Assembly (NCBI RefSeq): GCF_002252585.1
Contig: NZ_NQLD01000006.1
DNA: 64,000 nt
Strand: one strand, 5' to 3'
Source of the DNA: Methanocatella intestini
GTDB taxonomy: Archaea; Methanobacteriota; Methanobacteria; Methanobacteriales; Methanobacteriaceae
Shown: one piece after another, positions 35,796-45,345 of the stretch
Layout of the letters: the number at the start of each line of letters is the position of its first letter
How positions within the stretch are numbered: position 1 is the stretch's first letter
Notes under the pieces: model-generated
Told to the model about the DNA's origin: nothing
Database searches by the model: none
The model's input: only the letters and a program-made list of their open reading frames with translations
Program-made: the position numbers and the translations under genes

Positions 35796-37025
35796 TTAAT
35801 TTATGTTAAATAAATATACCTCAACTTCTTCTCCTTCATCAAGAAGTTCAACAGATTTTGGAACTTTTACATAACCGTCAGCAGTAGATAGAGAAAATAT
35901 AGCTCCAGAGTCTTTAAATATCGGCTGAATATCTTCACCATCAACTTTCACCAATTGATACTGCATCCTGCCAACTGGAGAATGTATTCTTCTAGTTAGT
36001 TTGCCTTTAACAGTACTTTTTTCGAAATTTTTATCAATACCTGCCAATTTTGTTAAAGGAGGAGCTACAAATGCATTAAAAATCATTAATGCAGACACAG
36101 GATTTCCAGGCAATCCAATTACGATTTTACCATCAACAATGCCTATAATAGTAGGTTTTCCCGGCTGTACAGAGATTCCATGGATATAAACCTGACCTAA
36201 TTCATCCAAAACATGTTTCATTACATCTCCAAGACCTGCAGAAGTTCCTCCGGATCCGATTAAAATATCCACATCATCTAAAGATTCCTGAATTTTAGCT
36301 TTAAGTTGATTATAATCATCCTTAACAGTTCCTAAAAACTTAGCATTGGCTCCACAGGATATTGCATCATTTTTAATCATGTTTCCATTGACATCATAAA
36401 TTTTACCATATGGCAATTCATTACCCTGAAGAGTGATTTCATTTCCGGTGGATATAACACCAACAGTAGGTTTTTTATAAACTTCAATTGTTTCAAATCC
36501 TTGAGAAAGTAAAACACCAATCTTACCGGGAGTTAAAACATCCCCTTTTTTTAAAATTAATTTAGATTCTTTAGTATCAGAACCTTTTTTAGCTACATCC
36601 TGAGTAGGAGTAACAGTAGTCAGTATATTAACATTAGAATCCATTTTTTCACAGTATTCAACCATTACAACTGCATCTGCTCCTTTAGGCATAGCTGCAC
36701 CAGTACTTATTTCAACACATTTGCCTTCCTCAACAGTTTTATCAGTTGTTGAACCTGCTTCTAAAAAATCAATAACTTCCAAAGTTTTTGGAGATTCTTC
36801 ACTAGCTCCAAAACTATCCTGTGAAAGAATTGCAAAACCATCTTTTAAAGCCTTATCAAATGGAGGGAAATCCATCCTACTATATACATCACCAGAAAGT
36901 ATTCTGCCGTATGCATCTTCAACAGATATTTCCTCACTTTGAAGAGTGTAATATTTATCAAATAATTTTTGAATAATTTCTAAAGCATCTTCAGATTCTT
37001 TAATTTTTAAAAATTCAGTTCCCAT
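35796..37025 (-). CDS. moeA: Molybdopterin molybdenumtransferase
   Basis: This enzyme inserts molybdenum or tungsten into molybdopterin, needed by formylmethanofuran dehydrogenase and formate dehydrogenase. It has 409 residues. Features are VEDAYGRILSGDVYSRMDFPPFDKALKDGFA, EISTGAAMPKGADAVVMVE, the MPT-binding IGSGGTSAGLGDVMKHVL, and VIGLPGNPVSALM near the C-terminus. AAAGGGGAT precedes the ATG. It is first of a three-gene minus-strand unit, divergent from eIF1A. Confidence 0.95.
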   Translation of the reverse strand: MGTEFLKIKESEDALEIIQKLFDKYYTLQSEEISVEDAYGRILSGDVYSRMDFPPFDKALKDGFAILSQDSFGASEESPKTLEVIDFLEAGSTTDKTVEEGKCVEISTGAAMPKGADAVVMVEYCEKMDSNVNILTTVTPTQDVAKKGSDTKESKLILKKGDVLTPGKIGVLLSQGFETIEVYKKPTVGVISTGNEITLQGNELPYGKIYDVNGNMIKNDAISCGANAKFLGTVKDDYNQLKAKIQESLDDVDILIGSGGTSAGLGDVMKHVLDELGQVYIHGISVQPGKPTIIGIVDGKIVIGLPGNPVSALMIFNAFVAPPLTKLAGIDKNFEKSTVKGKLTRRIHSPVGRMQYQLVKVDGEDIQPIFKDSGAIFSLSTADGYVKVPKSVELLDEGEEVEVYLFNIN

Positions 37026-37134
37026 ATTATCCCCTTTAATGAATACATTAATATATTAATAAAAGTAATATATAAATAGTTTAATTTATCATCAACAAAA
37101 TGGAAAATATAAACTATACTGAGGAGGAGAGTAC

Positions 37135-37443
37135 TTGTCAAAACCAAATAATAACAATAATTCACAAGAATTTAGAAGAGTAAGAACACCTAAAAAAGGG
37201 GAAATTCCAGGAGCCGTAGAACAAATTATGGGTCACGGTAAATTAAAAGTTAGATGTGCTGATGGAAACATAAGAATGACTAGAATCCCGGGGAAAATGA
37301 AAAAACGTATTTGGATTCGTGAAGGAGATATCATTCTTGTAAAACCATGGGATTTTCAATCAGATGAAAAAGCAGATGTAATCTGGAGATATACCAAAAC
37401 TGAATCTAACTGGCTTGAAAGAAAAGGCTATTTAAAAATGTAA
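37135..37443 (+). CDS. eif1A: Translation initiation factor 1A
   Basis: This OB-fold factor of archaeal translation initiation has 102 residues. Motifs are FRRVRTPKKGEIPGAVEQIMG, KLKVRCADGNIRMTRIPGK, KKRIWIREGDIILVKPWDFQ and KADVIWRYT. It starts at TTG 37135 with a strong GAGGAGG at 37121-37127. It heads the cluster eIF1A-rio1-KH-top6B-top6A. Confidence 0.96.
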   Translation: MSKPNNNNNSQEFRRVRTPKKGEIPGAVEQIMGHGKLKVRCADGNIRMTRIPGKMKKRIWIREGDIILVKPWDFQSDEKADVIWRYTKTESNWLERKGYLKM

Positions 37444-37480
37444 ATACCCTTTTACCCCCTTATTATTTTAACTGATTTTA

Positions 37481-38254
37481 ATGGATTCAAAAATCAATAA
37501 GGCTGATGCAAAAGTCCAAAAAATACGAGAACGTAAAAGACGAAAAGGCAGTGAAGACCGAAAGGTCGGAAGCGAAGTTTTTGACAAAATAACTTTAGAA
37601 ACATTATACAAATTAGCTAAACAGGATTATATTGATATTTTAAATGGTGCTATAAGTACTGGAAAGGAAGCTAATGTTTTAAAGGGAATAACTAAAGATG
37701 AAACTTATGTAGCTGTTAAAATTTACAGAATAGCTACTTCTGATTTTAAAAAAATGGATTATTATGTCCATGGAGACCCAAGATTTAATGTTAAAACTAA
37801 AAATAAAAGACAGCTGATTTATGCTTGGGTAAGTAAAGAATTTAAAAACCTTAAAAGATTACATAATGCAGGAGTTAATGTTCCTGAACCTTACATCAGC
37901 TCAAATAATGTTTTAATAATTGAATTTATTGGTGATGAAAAAGGAAATCCTGCACAGCCTGTCAGAAACCAGCCTCCAAAAAATCCTGAAGAATTTTTCA
38001 ATAAGCTTTTAGTGCAGTTGAAAAAGTTTGTACATGAAGGAAAATTAGTTCATGGAGATTTATCCAATTATAACATCCTTAATCAAAATGAAGAACCGAT
38101 TATCATTGATGTTTCACAGTCTGTTGTTTTAGACAACCCTATTTCTCATGAACTGCTTCAAAGAGATATAAAAACATTAGTTAATGAATATAAAAAATTA
38201 GGTGTAAAAACAAGTTATGATGAAGTATACGAATATGTAGACTTCAAACTTTAA
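37481..38254 (+). CDS. rio1: RIO1-type atypical protein kinase
   Basis: This 257-residue kinase/ATPase works in small-subunit ribosome maturation. Motifs are ISTGKEANVLKGI (P-loop), AVKIYRIATSDFKKM with the catalytic Lys, the flexible loop DPRF, VHGDLSNYNILNQ (catalytic loop) and IIDVSQSVV (metal-binding). It follows eIF1A by 37 nt, as in many archaea. The last 11 nt overlap the convergent DMT transporter gene. Confidence 0.95.
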   Translation: MDSKINKADAKVQKIRERKRRKGSEDRKVGSEVFDKITLETLYKLAKQDYIDILNGAISTGKEANVLKGITKDETYVAVKIYRIATSDFKKMDYYVHGDPRFNVKTKNKRQLIYAWVSKEFKNLKRLHNAGVNVPEPYISSNNVLIIEFIGDEKGNPAQPVRNQPPKNPEEFFNKLLVQLKKFVHEGKLVHGDLSNYNILNQNEEPIIIDVSQSVVLDNPISHELLQRDIKTLVNEYKKLGVKTSYDEVYEYVDFKL

Positions 38255-39143
38255 CTTCTTCTTTTTTAGGTGGTTTGCATAAGATTACCAATGCAACAAT
38301 AACGATTACCAAACCACAAAGCATTAAAAATGTTGGAATTTCAAAATAACAGACAATACCAAATATCAATGCTGCAATAGGTTCACATCCAGACAGCAAT
38401 ATTGATGCCACACCAGATTCCACATAATTTAAAGCAGTTGTTAAACAGATGTATGGCAAAGCAAATGAAATAAATGAATGCAATATTAAAAACAGCACAT
38501 TTGAAGCTGGATTAATACTGACATAATGATTTATCTGACCAAAATCTGTAAAAGGTAACAGTATCATTACAATCAAAATTAAAGAGTAAAATAAAATACT
38601 GTATGTATGGCATCCCCTATTAATCACTTTTGTTGAATCTAATGTATAAACAGCACAAAATATCGCAGCTCCAACACCACCTAAAACTCCGATTAATGAA
38701 ATTGAACCAATACTGCTTTCTAAAAATCCGCTAGCCAATATACATCCTACAATTGCCAGAAGCATTGATCCTACTTTTTTAACTGTTATTTTTTCACCTA
38801 ATGTAAAATAAGCACCGATTATAACAAAAATTGGTGAAGTGCCTAATAATACTGCTGCAAGAGACAGATGAATTGAATTCATAGCTTCATTATAACAAAG
38901 ATTCAATCCTACAATACTAATAGCTGCAATGATAAAATAAGGCAAATACTCCTTTTTGATTTTAAATAATGATTTATCAGTCAATAACACACAAACAAAC
39001 ATTACCAGAGCAGCTATTGAAAATCTTAAAAATAACAATGTTGTCGGATCAATTCCGTTTTCAGTTAAAGTTCTAACAAAAATTCCACTTGATCCAAACA
39101 TCATCCCCGCTAAAGCAGGCAATAAAAAATAAATCTTTTTCAT
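38244..39143 (-). CDS. EamA/DMT-family transporter
   Basis: This 299-residue protein with ten hydrophobic segments and two EamA repeats is a drug/metabolite transporter family permease. The N-terminal repeat starts FLLPALAGMMFGSSGIFVR and the second SLIGVLGGVGAAIFCAVYTL. The substrate cannot be told. The longest frame begins with a non-conserved 33-residue stretch, but AAAGGAA at 39151-39157 supports ATG 39143. It lies between rio1 and the KH gene on the opposite strand. Confidence 0.88.
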   Translation of the reverse strand: MKKIYFLLPALAGMMFGSSGIFVRTLTENGIDPTTLLFLRFSIAALVMFVCVLLTDKSLFKIKKEYLPYFIIAAISIVGLNLCYNEAMNSIHLSLAAVLLGTSPIFVIIGAYFTLGEKITVKKVGSMLLAIVGCILASGFLESSIGSISLIGVLGGVGAAIFCAVYTLDSTKVINRGCHTYSILFYSLILIVMILLPFTDFGQINHYVSINPASNVLFLILHSFISFALPYICLTTALNYVESGVASILLSGCEPIAALIFGIVCYFEIPTFLMLCGLVIVIVALVILCKPPKKEEVKV

Positions 39144-39279
39144 AATAATTCCTTTAATTTTTCGTACACCAATAATTTTTATCAAAACATCTATTAAAAA
39201 GTATGTCCTCTGAAAAATTTTAGAAATTATTAAATAAAACAATACAAATAACTTATATTACTTATAAAAGGTGATAAGT

Positions 39280-39900
39280 ATGCCAGAAACAGATTATTTA
39301 AAAATACCTCAAAATAGAATTGGGGCACTAATTGGAAACAAGGGAGATGTAAAAAAATCAATTGAAAAGGCTACTGAAACAATCTTAGATATTGATAGTG
39401 AAGACGGAACTGTTTACATCACCCCACAAGAAAACATGAGCGATCCACTTGGCGTATGGAATGCAAATCACATTGTAAAAGCAGTAGCTCGCGGATTTAA
39501 TCCGGAAGTTGCTCTTAACTTAGTTAATGATGATATTTATTTAGAAGTCATAAAATTGCCATTATACATTGGAAAATCTAAAAATGCACTTTCTAGATAT
39601 AAAGGGAGAATAATTGGGCAAAATGGAAAAACACGTGAAATAATTATGGATATGGCTGACGTGCAAATGGCCATCTATGGAAAAACCGTTTCATTAATTG
39701 GTGAAATGGACAACATCATGATAGCTAAAGAAGCTATTGAAATGATTTTAAAAGGATCAAGACACAAATCAGTCTATTCTTTTTTAGAGCGTAAAAAAGA
39801 TGAATTGAAACTTAAAGAATTTAAAGATCTTGTTGGAATCAAAGATGATGAAATCGAATTCAAAGACGGAATCGACTTTGATGAAGAAATGATGAAATAG
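39280..39900 (+). CDS. KH-domain RNA-binding protein (Pno1/Dim2-like)
   Basis: This 206-residue protein has two KH domains, the first with RIGALIGNKGDVKKSIE and the second with KGRIIGQNGKTREIIMDMA; both GXXG loops are intact. The archaeal Pno1/Dim2 homologue binds 16S rRNA precursor at the 3' end and works with Rio1 and Nob1. The start is ATG 39280. The GTG at 39271 is part of AGGTGAT, the ribosome site. Conserved association with rio1 and eIF1A supports the call. Confidence 0.93.
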   Translation: MPETDYLKIPQNRIGALIGNKGDVKKSIEKATETILDIDSEDGTVYITPQENMSDPLGVWNANHIVKAVARGFNPEVALNLVNDDIYLEVIKLPLYIGKSKNALSRYKGRIIGQNGKTREIIMDMADVQMAIYGKTVSLIGEMDNIMIAKEAIEMILKGSRHKSVYSFLERKKDELKLKEFKDLVGIKDDEIEFKDGIDFDEEMMK

Positions 39901-40198
39901 TAACATTTTTATTAATGTTACTTAACTTTTTTTACAATGATTTAGAAGCATTGCAATATTTTATTTTGAAGTCAAAAATTTCAAAACAAATAGCAAAATA
40001 TTATATACTTTACTTAGCATATATAGATAGTGTAATGAAAATATCATGTTTTCTACAATAAAATTATTGTTTTTTTATCTATAACTTAATCAGAACAGAT
40101 AGAGTACTCTAAAAATATTACTTTGAAAATGCTCTCTGACTTGATTTAAATAAAGAATAGATTCATAAATAAATTATAAAATTTTAAGGAGGAAAAAT
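39901..40198. other. Intergenic region KH gene - top6B
   Basis: This 298-nt AT-rich spacer has no gene seen. TATA-like ATTATATAC near 39998-40006 could drive top6B with a leader of about 170 nt. The T-rich portion at 39905-39935 may end the KH transcript. A strong AAGGAGG precedes the top6B TTG at its right end. Confidence 0.4.
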
Positions 40199-41899
40199 TT
40201 GTCTCAACAAGCAAATGAACTCTTTGACAATTTCCAACAATTGACACCATCAGAGTTCTTTAGAAAAAACAAGCAAATGTTAGGATTCACTGGTAAAATC
40301 CGCTCATTAACAATTGTTTTTCACGAATTAATTACGAACAGTTTTGATGCAGCTGAAGAAGCAGGTATCCTTCCAGAAATCAATATTGAATTAAAAAGAA
40401 TTGATAAAGAACATTACATTCTCAGACACTCCGATAACGGTCCAGGAATTCCTGAAGACTTTGTAATGCAGGTATACTGTAGTATGTTTGCAGGATCCAA
40501 ATTCAGAAACATCCAGTCAAGAGGACAACAAGGTTTAGGTTGTAGTGGTTGTGTACTTTTATCACAGATGACTACTGGTGAACCTGCTCGTGTAATCTCC
40601 TGTTATCAAGAAGGAGATAAACTTAAAGGAGTTAAAATGAAGTTCAAAATGGATGTTAAGAAAAATAAAGGTATGTTAATGGAAAGAGAAGATTTTCCTG
40701 CAGAACATACTGGAGTCTGTATCGAATTACAATTTAAAGATGTTTCTTACTCCATGGCAGAACAAGGTGCTTTTGAATACATCAGAAGAACCATGATTGG
40801 AAACCCTCATGCAAAAATTACCTTTAGAGATCCAAGTGGACACAAATATATTTTTAAAAGAGCGGCAAATATTGTTCCAATACTCCCAAAAGAAGTTTTA
40901 CCACATCCAAAAGGAGTTAGTGCTGATGATGTTCTATTTATGGCAAAACATACTGATAAAAGACGATATAAGAGTATGTTAACCAGCTCACTTTCCAGAA
41001 TGTCCAATAAAAGAGTAAACGAAATTGAGGAAATGACTGGTATTGACATGAATAAACGTCCAAAGGATATGACTTGGGCTGAAGCAGAAGCTATTGTAAA
41101 CTGTTTCAAAAAAATGAAATTCATGGCTCCTCCAAGTAACGGACTCATACCTATCGGATCAGAACAAATTGAAAAAGGTATGAAACAAATTCTTAAACCT
41201 GAATTCATAGCTACACTTACAAGAAAACCTGTAACCTATGGAGGAGGTGTTTCTTTCATTATTGAAGCAGGAATTGCTTATGGCGGAGATTCCGGAAGAG
41301 TTGTAAATGAACAAAGAAAATCAGAAATTATGAGATTTGCAAATAGAGTTCCATTAACATTTGATCAAGGAAGCTGTGCAATTACCGAAGCACTAAAAAG
41401 TATTGATTGGAAACGTTACGGAATTAAAGACTTTGACAATTCCCCAATTACTTTATTTGTAAACATCATTTCAACACAAGTTCCTTATCTTTCTACCGGA
41501 AAACAAAGTGTATCTCCAGAACCTGAAATTGTTCATGAAATAAGACAAGCAACTATGACTTTAGCTCGTAAACTTCAAAAACATTTAAGAGCTAAAAAAG
41601 CTGCAAAAGAAAAAGCAATGCGTTCAAAAGTATTCGAAGATTATCTCCCAGTCATCATTGAAGAAGCTGCAAAATTAGGAGAAACTGGAATACCTGAATA
41701 TAATCAAGTTTTAGCTAAAGTAACTAAAAGGGCTCTTGCAGAATTACTTGGTGAAAAAGTTGAAGAAGAGGAAGAAGAAGTAGAAGAAGACGCATTAATT
41801 ATGGAAGAACTTGATGAATTTGGATATGCTGTTGACGATGACCACAGTAATCTTAAAAACATTGAAGAGGAAGTTCCAGAATATGAGGAAGAAGAATAA
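40199..41899 (+). CDS. top6B: DNA topoisomerase VI subunit B
   Basis: This is the ATPase subunit of the type IIB topoisomerase. It has 566 residues, normal length. GHKL motifs are ELITNSFDAAEEAG (N box), RHSDNGPGIPEDF (G1) and SRGQQGLGCSGCVLLS (G2). The switch Lys is in VNIISTQVPYLSTGKQSVSPE. It ends in a Glu-rich tail. The start is TTG with AAGGAGG. It pairs with top6A 13 nt downstream (A2B2 enzyme). Confidence 0.97.
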   Translation: MSQQANELFDNFQQLTPSEFFRKNKQMLGFTGKIRSLTIVFHELITNSFDAAEEAGILPEINIELKRIDKEHYILRHSDNGPGIPEDFVMQVYCSMFAGSKFRNIQSRGQQGLGCSGCVLLSQMTTGEPARVISCYQEGDKLKGVKMKFKMDVKKNKGMLMEREDFPAEHTGVCIELQFKDVSYSMAEQGAFEYIRRTMIGNPHAKITFRDPSGHKYIFKRAANIVPILPKEVLPHPKGVSADDVLFMAKHTDKRRYKSMLTSSLSRMSNKRVNEIEEMTGIDMNKRPKDMTWAEAEAIVNCFKKMKFMAPPSNGLIPIGSEQIEKGMKQILKPEFIATLTRKPVTYGGGVSFIIEAGIAYGGDSGRVVNEQRKSEIMRFANRVPLTFDQGSCAITEALKSIDWKRYGIKDFDNSPITLFVNIISTQVPYLSTGKQSVSPEPEIVHEIRQATMTLARKLQKHLRAKKAAKEKAMRSKVFEDYLPVIIEEAAKLGETGIPEYNQVLAKVTKRALAELLGEKVEEEEEEVEEDALIMEELDEFGYAVDDDHSNLKNIEEEVPEYEEEE

Positions 41900-41912
41900 A
41901 CAGGTGATTTAA

Positions 41913-43013
41913 ATGTCTGATGAAATAAAACAAAACCCAGAAGGTAAATCACATAAAGAACTAAGAAAAGAATATACCTTCAACAAATTAAAAGGATTAG
42001 GTCAGGAAATTATTGAAGAAATCGAAAAACAAAAAGTTCCTTCTATAAAAGTTCCTTCACGTGGTACCTCAAATATTGTTTATGATGAAGCAAAAAGATA
42101 TTATGTTTTAGGAGACAGATACGGTAGAAGATCTCTTGGTAATGTAAAACAAATCAGAAAATTAGGGCAAATGGTTTATGTAGCTAATTTCTGTAAAGAT
42201 TTAGTTCAAAGAGAAAAAACAGCTACAATCAGGGAAATGTATTATGTTTCTGAAGGTTGGGGAATCAGTTTTAAAACACAACAGGAATCAAACATTGTTG
42301 GAGAAGATTTAGAAGTAACCTTAGGAACAACAAGGGAAGATTTAGGATTAATGCCAGAGGAAGATGGTGCCTCAGTATATGGTGATTTAACCTTAAAAGA
42401 TGGTGATGTTGAAATTAATGCTTTAAAAGCTGGAAAATCAGGATATACTATTTCACCAACAATTGATCAAGTAGATTTCTTAGATTGTAATGTAGATAGA
42501 GTTATTGCTGTAGAAACCATGGGAATGTTCCACAGGATGGTTCAGGAAAAAGCATATGACAGATTTAATACCTTAATTGTAGGACTTAAAGGACAAGCAG
42601 CTCGTGCTACAAGAAGATTTATTAAAAGAGTAAATGAAGAATTACACTTGCCTGTTTATATCTGTAACGACGGAGACCCTTGGGGATTTCATATTGCACA
42701 GGTAATTATTTCAGGAAGTGCAAAATTAGCTCACGTTAATCATGATTTAGCTACTCCTGATGCAAAATTCATGGGAGTAACAGCTAGTGACATTATCAAT
42801 TATGATTTGCCAACAGATAATCTTAAAGACGTTGATGTTATGAGATTAAAAGAGTTAGCTAAAGACCCAAGGTATAAAAGTGATTTCTGGCAAACTGAAA
42901 TTAAAAAAATGCTTAAGATTGGTAAAAAAGCAGAACAGCAATCTTTCTCAAAATATGGTCTCGAATATGTAGTAGATACCTATTTCCCAGAAAAACTAGA
43001 GGCTATGGAATAG
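41913..43013 (+). CDS. top6A: DNA topoisomerase VI subunit A
   Basis: This is the cleavage subunit (Spo11-related) with 366 residues. The catalytic Tyr lies in TATIREMYYVSEG. The Toprim fold has VIAVETMGMFHRMV and NDGDPWGFHIAQVII (DxD metal ligands). GGTGA precedes the ATG. Its transcript ends at a strong hairpin plus T-run. Confidence 0.97.
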   Translation: MSDEIKQNPEGKSHKELRKEYTFNKLKGLGQEIIEEIEKQKVPSIKVPSRGTSNIVYDEAKRYYVLGDRYGRRSLGNVKQIRKLGQMVYVANFCKDLVQREKTATIREMYYVSEGWGISFKTQQESNIVGEDLEVTLGTTREDLGLMPEEDGASVYGDLTLKDGDVEINALKAGKSGYTISPTIDQVDFLDCNVDRVIAVETMGMFHRMVQEKAYDRFNTLIVGLKGQAARATRRFIKRVNEELHLPVYICNDGDPWGFHIAQVIISGSAKLAHVNHDLATPDAKFMGVTASDIINYDLPTDNLKDVDVMRLKELAKDPRYKSDFWQTEIKKMLKIGKKAEQQSFSKYGLEYVVDTYFPEKLEAME

Positions 43014-43031
43014 ATTTATTCCTTAAAATTC

Positions 43032-43058
43032 AAGCAAATTTTTTTAATTTGCTTTTTT
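43032..43058 (+). terminator. Hairpin plus T-run terminator of top6A
   Basis: AAGCAAATT (43032-43040) pairs perfectly with AATTTGCTT (43046-43054) around a TTTTT loop, and T-runs follow at 43053-43058. It lies 19 nt after the top6A stop codon. Confidence 0.75.
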
Positions 43059-43454
43059 CTTATTTTTTAATTTTCATAATTTCACAACATAATATCTATT
43101 TTTAAAAATTATTATTCAATTAATATTTTTTTATTAAATCTTAACTCCATTTCATATTTAGAAAGAAAATAATTAGTATAAATTTACAAAACATTTATTT
43201 TGGCATTATTTTAAAGTTTTATCGAAAATTTATCCTTTCATATCATTTTGTGTTTTATTTATTCTTATTTTTTATTTTTTTATTGGAAAGACAATAATAA
43301 GTTTTAGATGATGCTGAAGAATATTAACTCTTAAAACAAAATATAAAAAAGAGATGAAATTCAGAATCATATTACATCAAAAATAAACAGAAAAAGTGTT
43401 ATTTTTCCTAAAAAGTTTATATAATGAAGTACAAACTGGTTATAGTGTTGTCAT
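43059..43454. other. Intergenic region upstream of adhesin-like gene
   Basis: This is ~395 nt of AT-rich DNA, very T-rich (43060-43280). No ORF of note and no repeat is seen. The adhesin promoter lies at its right end (TATA at 43416-43424). Confidence 0.5.
43416..43424 (+). promoter_or_regulatory. TATA box of adhesin-like gene
   Basis: TTTATATAA is preceded by purine-rich AAAAG (BRE-like). Initiation is expected near 43445, leaving a leader of about 10 nt before the ATG at 43455. Confidence 0.6.
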
Positions 43455-45344
43455 ATGAAAAATTTAATATTAAAAAAACAGTTGATAATTCTAATATCAG
43501 TTTTTATATTGATAGCTGGAATTTCTACTGTAAGTGCAAATGAAAATACTACTGATTTACATCAAAGTATGGAAACATATGATAATAACGTTATTAACAC
43601 TGATTTAGAAGTTGATGATAATAATATTATCCAACCAAATACCACTGATGTTAAATCCGATGTTAGTATTGACATACATGACTTTGAAATGTACTATAAA
43701 AATGGTACTAAATTAAGCGGAAAATTATTAGATAATAATAGTAACCCTATAATTAACCAAACTGTTAGTATTAATATTAATGGTATGAGTTATAATAAGA
43801 TTACAGATAGCAATGGTACATTTGGAATGAATATTAATTTAGATCCGAATGTTTACAATTTCACAGTAGCTTATAATGGTTCAGATATTTATAATCCTGC
43901 ACTTAAAAATGCAAAAGTTACAATTTTATCTGTTATTGAATCAAATGATTTAGTTAAGTATTATAGAAATGAATCCCAATACTATGCTACTTTCTTGGAT
44001 GAAACGGGAAATCCAATAGCTAACAATACAGCAGTTACATTTAATATCAACGGTGTTTTCTACACACAATACACCAACGAAAACGGTACTGCAAAATTAA
44101 ACATCCAACTTTATCCTAAAAAATATATAATTACAGCTATACACCCTAAAGGTGAAAAAAAAGGATATACTATTGATGTTTTGCCTACAATTGTTTCCAA
44201 GGACCTAGTTAAGTATTATAAAAATGAATCCCAATACTACGCTACTTTCTTGGACAAACAAGGAAATCCAATAGCTAACAATACAGCAGTTACATTTAAT
44301 ATCAACGGTGTTTTCTACACACAATACACCAACGAAAACGGTACTGCCAAGTTAAATATTAACCTTAATCCTGGAAATTATATTATAACTGCTATGCATC
44401 CTGACGGATTGCAAGCAGGAAATAATGTCTTTGTAAATAAAACTTTAATTACATATGATATTAGTCAGCCATGTAACAAAACAGGTACTGCAACTTTTAC
44501 TGCAGAAGTTTTAGACGGGCAAGGCAGACCACTTAGCAATGCTTCTGTAACATTTCTTATTGCAGGTAAAGTTTTAACTAAAATTACTGATGAAAAAGGT
44601 ATTGCTTTTATTAATATTAAAGCATACCCTGGAGTTTATACCATTACAACAACTTACAACGGTTATTCTGTAGGAAAAACTTTAGAGATTTATAATAATG
44701 AAACCGGATTTAAAAGGTATAATTTAGGTTCAAATGAAAATGGTACTGTCTATTTATATAAATCAATAGGTAATACCAGCTCAAATGTGAGAATAGCTTA
44801 TATTATTGGTGTTCATGTAACTGAAAATGCTGTTCACAAAGCATTATTTGATGAATTAACAAAAAAATCCGGTGAATTAAATTACTGTTATGATATTTAT
44901 AAAATAAATGTAACACCAATTGGTAAACCTATTGATGATATTAATAGAATGAGAGGACAACTTTTAGGACGTGATTATGTAGTTCCTGAAGCTATAAAAA
45001 ACAATTATTCCCTTGTAGTTGATGTACATTCCAATCAAGGTGGAGCATATGTCATTACTAACTTTGCTTTTGCTCCGGCACAGGATAATGTATCAAAAGC
45101 CATAGCTACTAAAATAATCAATGATAATCCTGGTTTAAAGGAATATTTCCCTGCTTCACAAACAAGTCCACCATATGTAACTCTCCCTATACAAAAATCA
45201 GGTACTCCTACTGTACTTTATGAAACATATAAATACGAAGATTATAATAATGTAACTGTACCATATGTTGATTTATTAATTGAATCAGTTGATACTATAT
45301 TTGACTATATATCATCTGATAATAAACTAAAAATGGAGAGATAA
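43455..45344 (+). CDS. Adhesin-like surface protein: Ig-like repeats plus C-terminal metallopeptidase-like domain
   Basis: This 629-residue protein has a signal peptide (1-~29, ending STVSA). Four Ig-like domains lie at about 72-155, 156-240, 241-325 and 327-413. Domains 2 and 3 are near-identical (LVKYY.NESQYYATFLD). The C-terminal ~200 residues are another domain: IGVHVTENAVH with H454 and E457, RMRGQLLGR, LVVDVHSNQGG with H525, and TVLYETYKYE with E590. This HxxE...H...E order looks like M14/AstE zinc carboxypeptidases. The repeats are known from Methanobrevibacter adhesins, whereas the peptidase call is my inference. Pseudomurein peptide trimming is one possible role. No C-terminal anchor; operon-linked to the Ser-rich gene. 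Confidence 0.82.
   Translation: MKNLILKKQLIILISVFILIAGISTVSANENTTDLHQSMETYDNNVINTDLEVDDNNIIQPNTTDVKSDVSIDIHDFEMYYKNGTKLSGKLLDNNSNPIINQTVSININGMSYNKITDSNGTFGMNINLDPNVYNFTVAYNGSDIYNPALKNAKVTILSVIESNDLVKYYRNESQYYATFLDETGNPIANNTAVTFNINGVFYTQYTNENGTAKLNIQLYPKKYIITAIHPKGEKKGYTIDVLPTIVSKDLVKYYKNESQYYATFLDKQGNPIANNTAVTFNINGVFYTQYTNENGTAKLNINLNPGNYIITAMHPDGLQAGNNVFVNKTLITYDISQPCNKTGTATFTAEVLDGQGRPLSNASVTFLIAGKVLTKITDEKGIAFINIKAYPGVYTITTTYNGYSVGKTLEIYNNETGFKRYNLGSNENGTVYLYKSIGNTSSNVRIAYIIGVHVTENAVHKALFDELTKKSGELNYCYDIYKINVTPIGKPIDDINRMRGQLLGRDYVVPEAIKNNYSLVVDVHSNQGGAYVITNFAFAPAQDNVSKAIATKIINDNPGLKEYFPASQTSPPYVTLPIQKSGTPTVLYETYKYEDYNNVTVPYVDLLIESVDTIFDYISSDNKLKMER
43951..44360 (+). repeat. Direct repeat of an Ig-like domain inside the adhesin-like gene
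   Basis: Two copies spaced 255 bp (85 codons) apart: 43951-44105 and 44206-44360. The 86-bp block 44007-44092 is identical to 44262-44347. The flanks of each copy differ by only a few bases, implying a recent duplication or gene conversion. Confidence 0.9.
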
Positions 45345-45345
45345 A

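Noticed and set aside
38244..39242. DMT transporter starting at 39242
   Set aside because: The first 33 residues are not like the family, and the internal ATG 39143 has its own AAAGGAA site.
40807..41208. Antisense ORF under top6B
   Set aside because: Shadow of the conserved topoisomerase VI frame.
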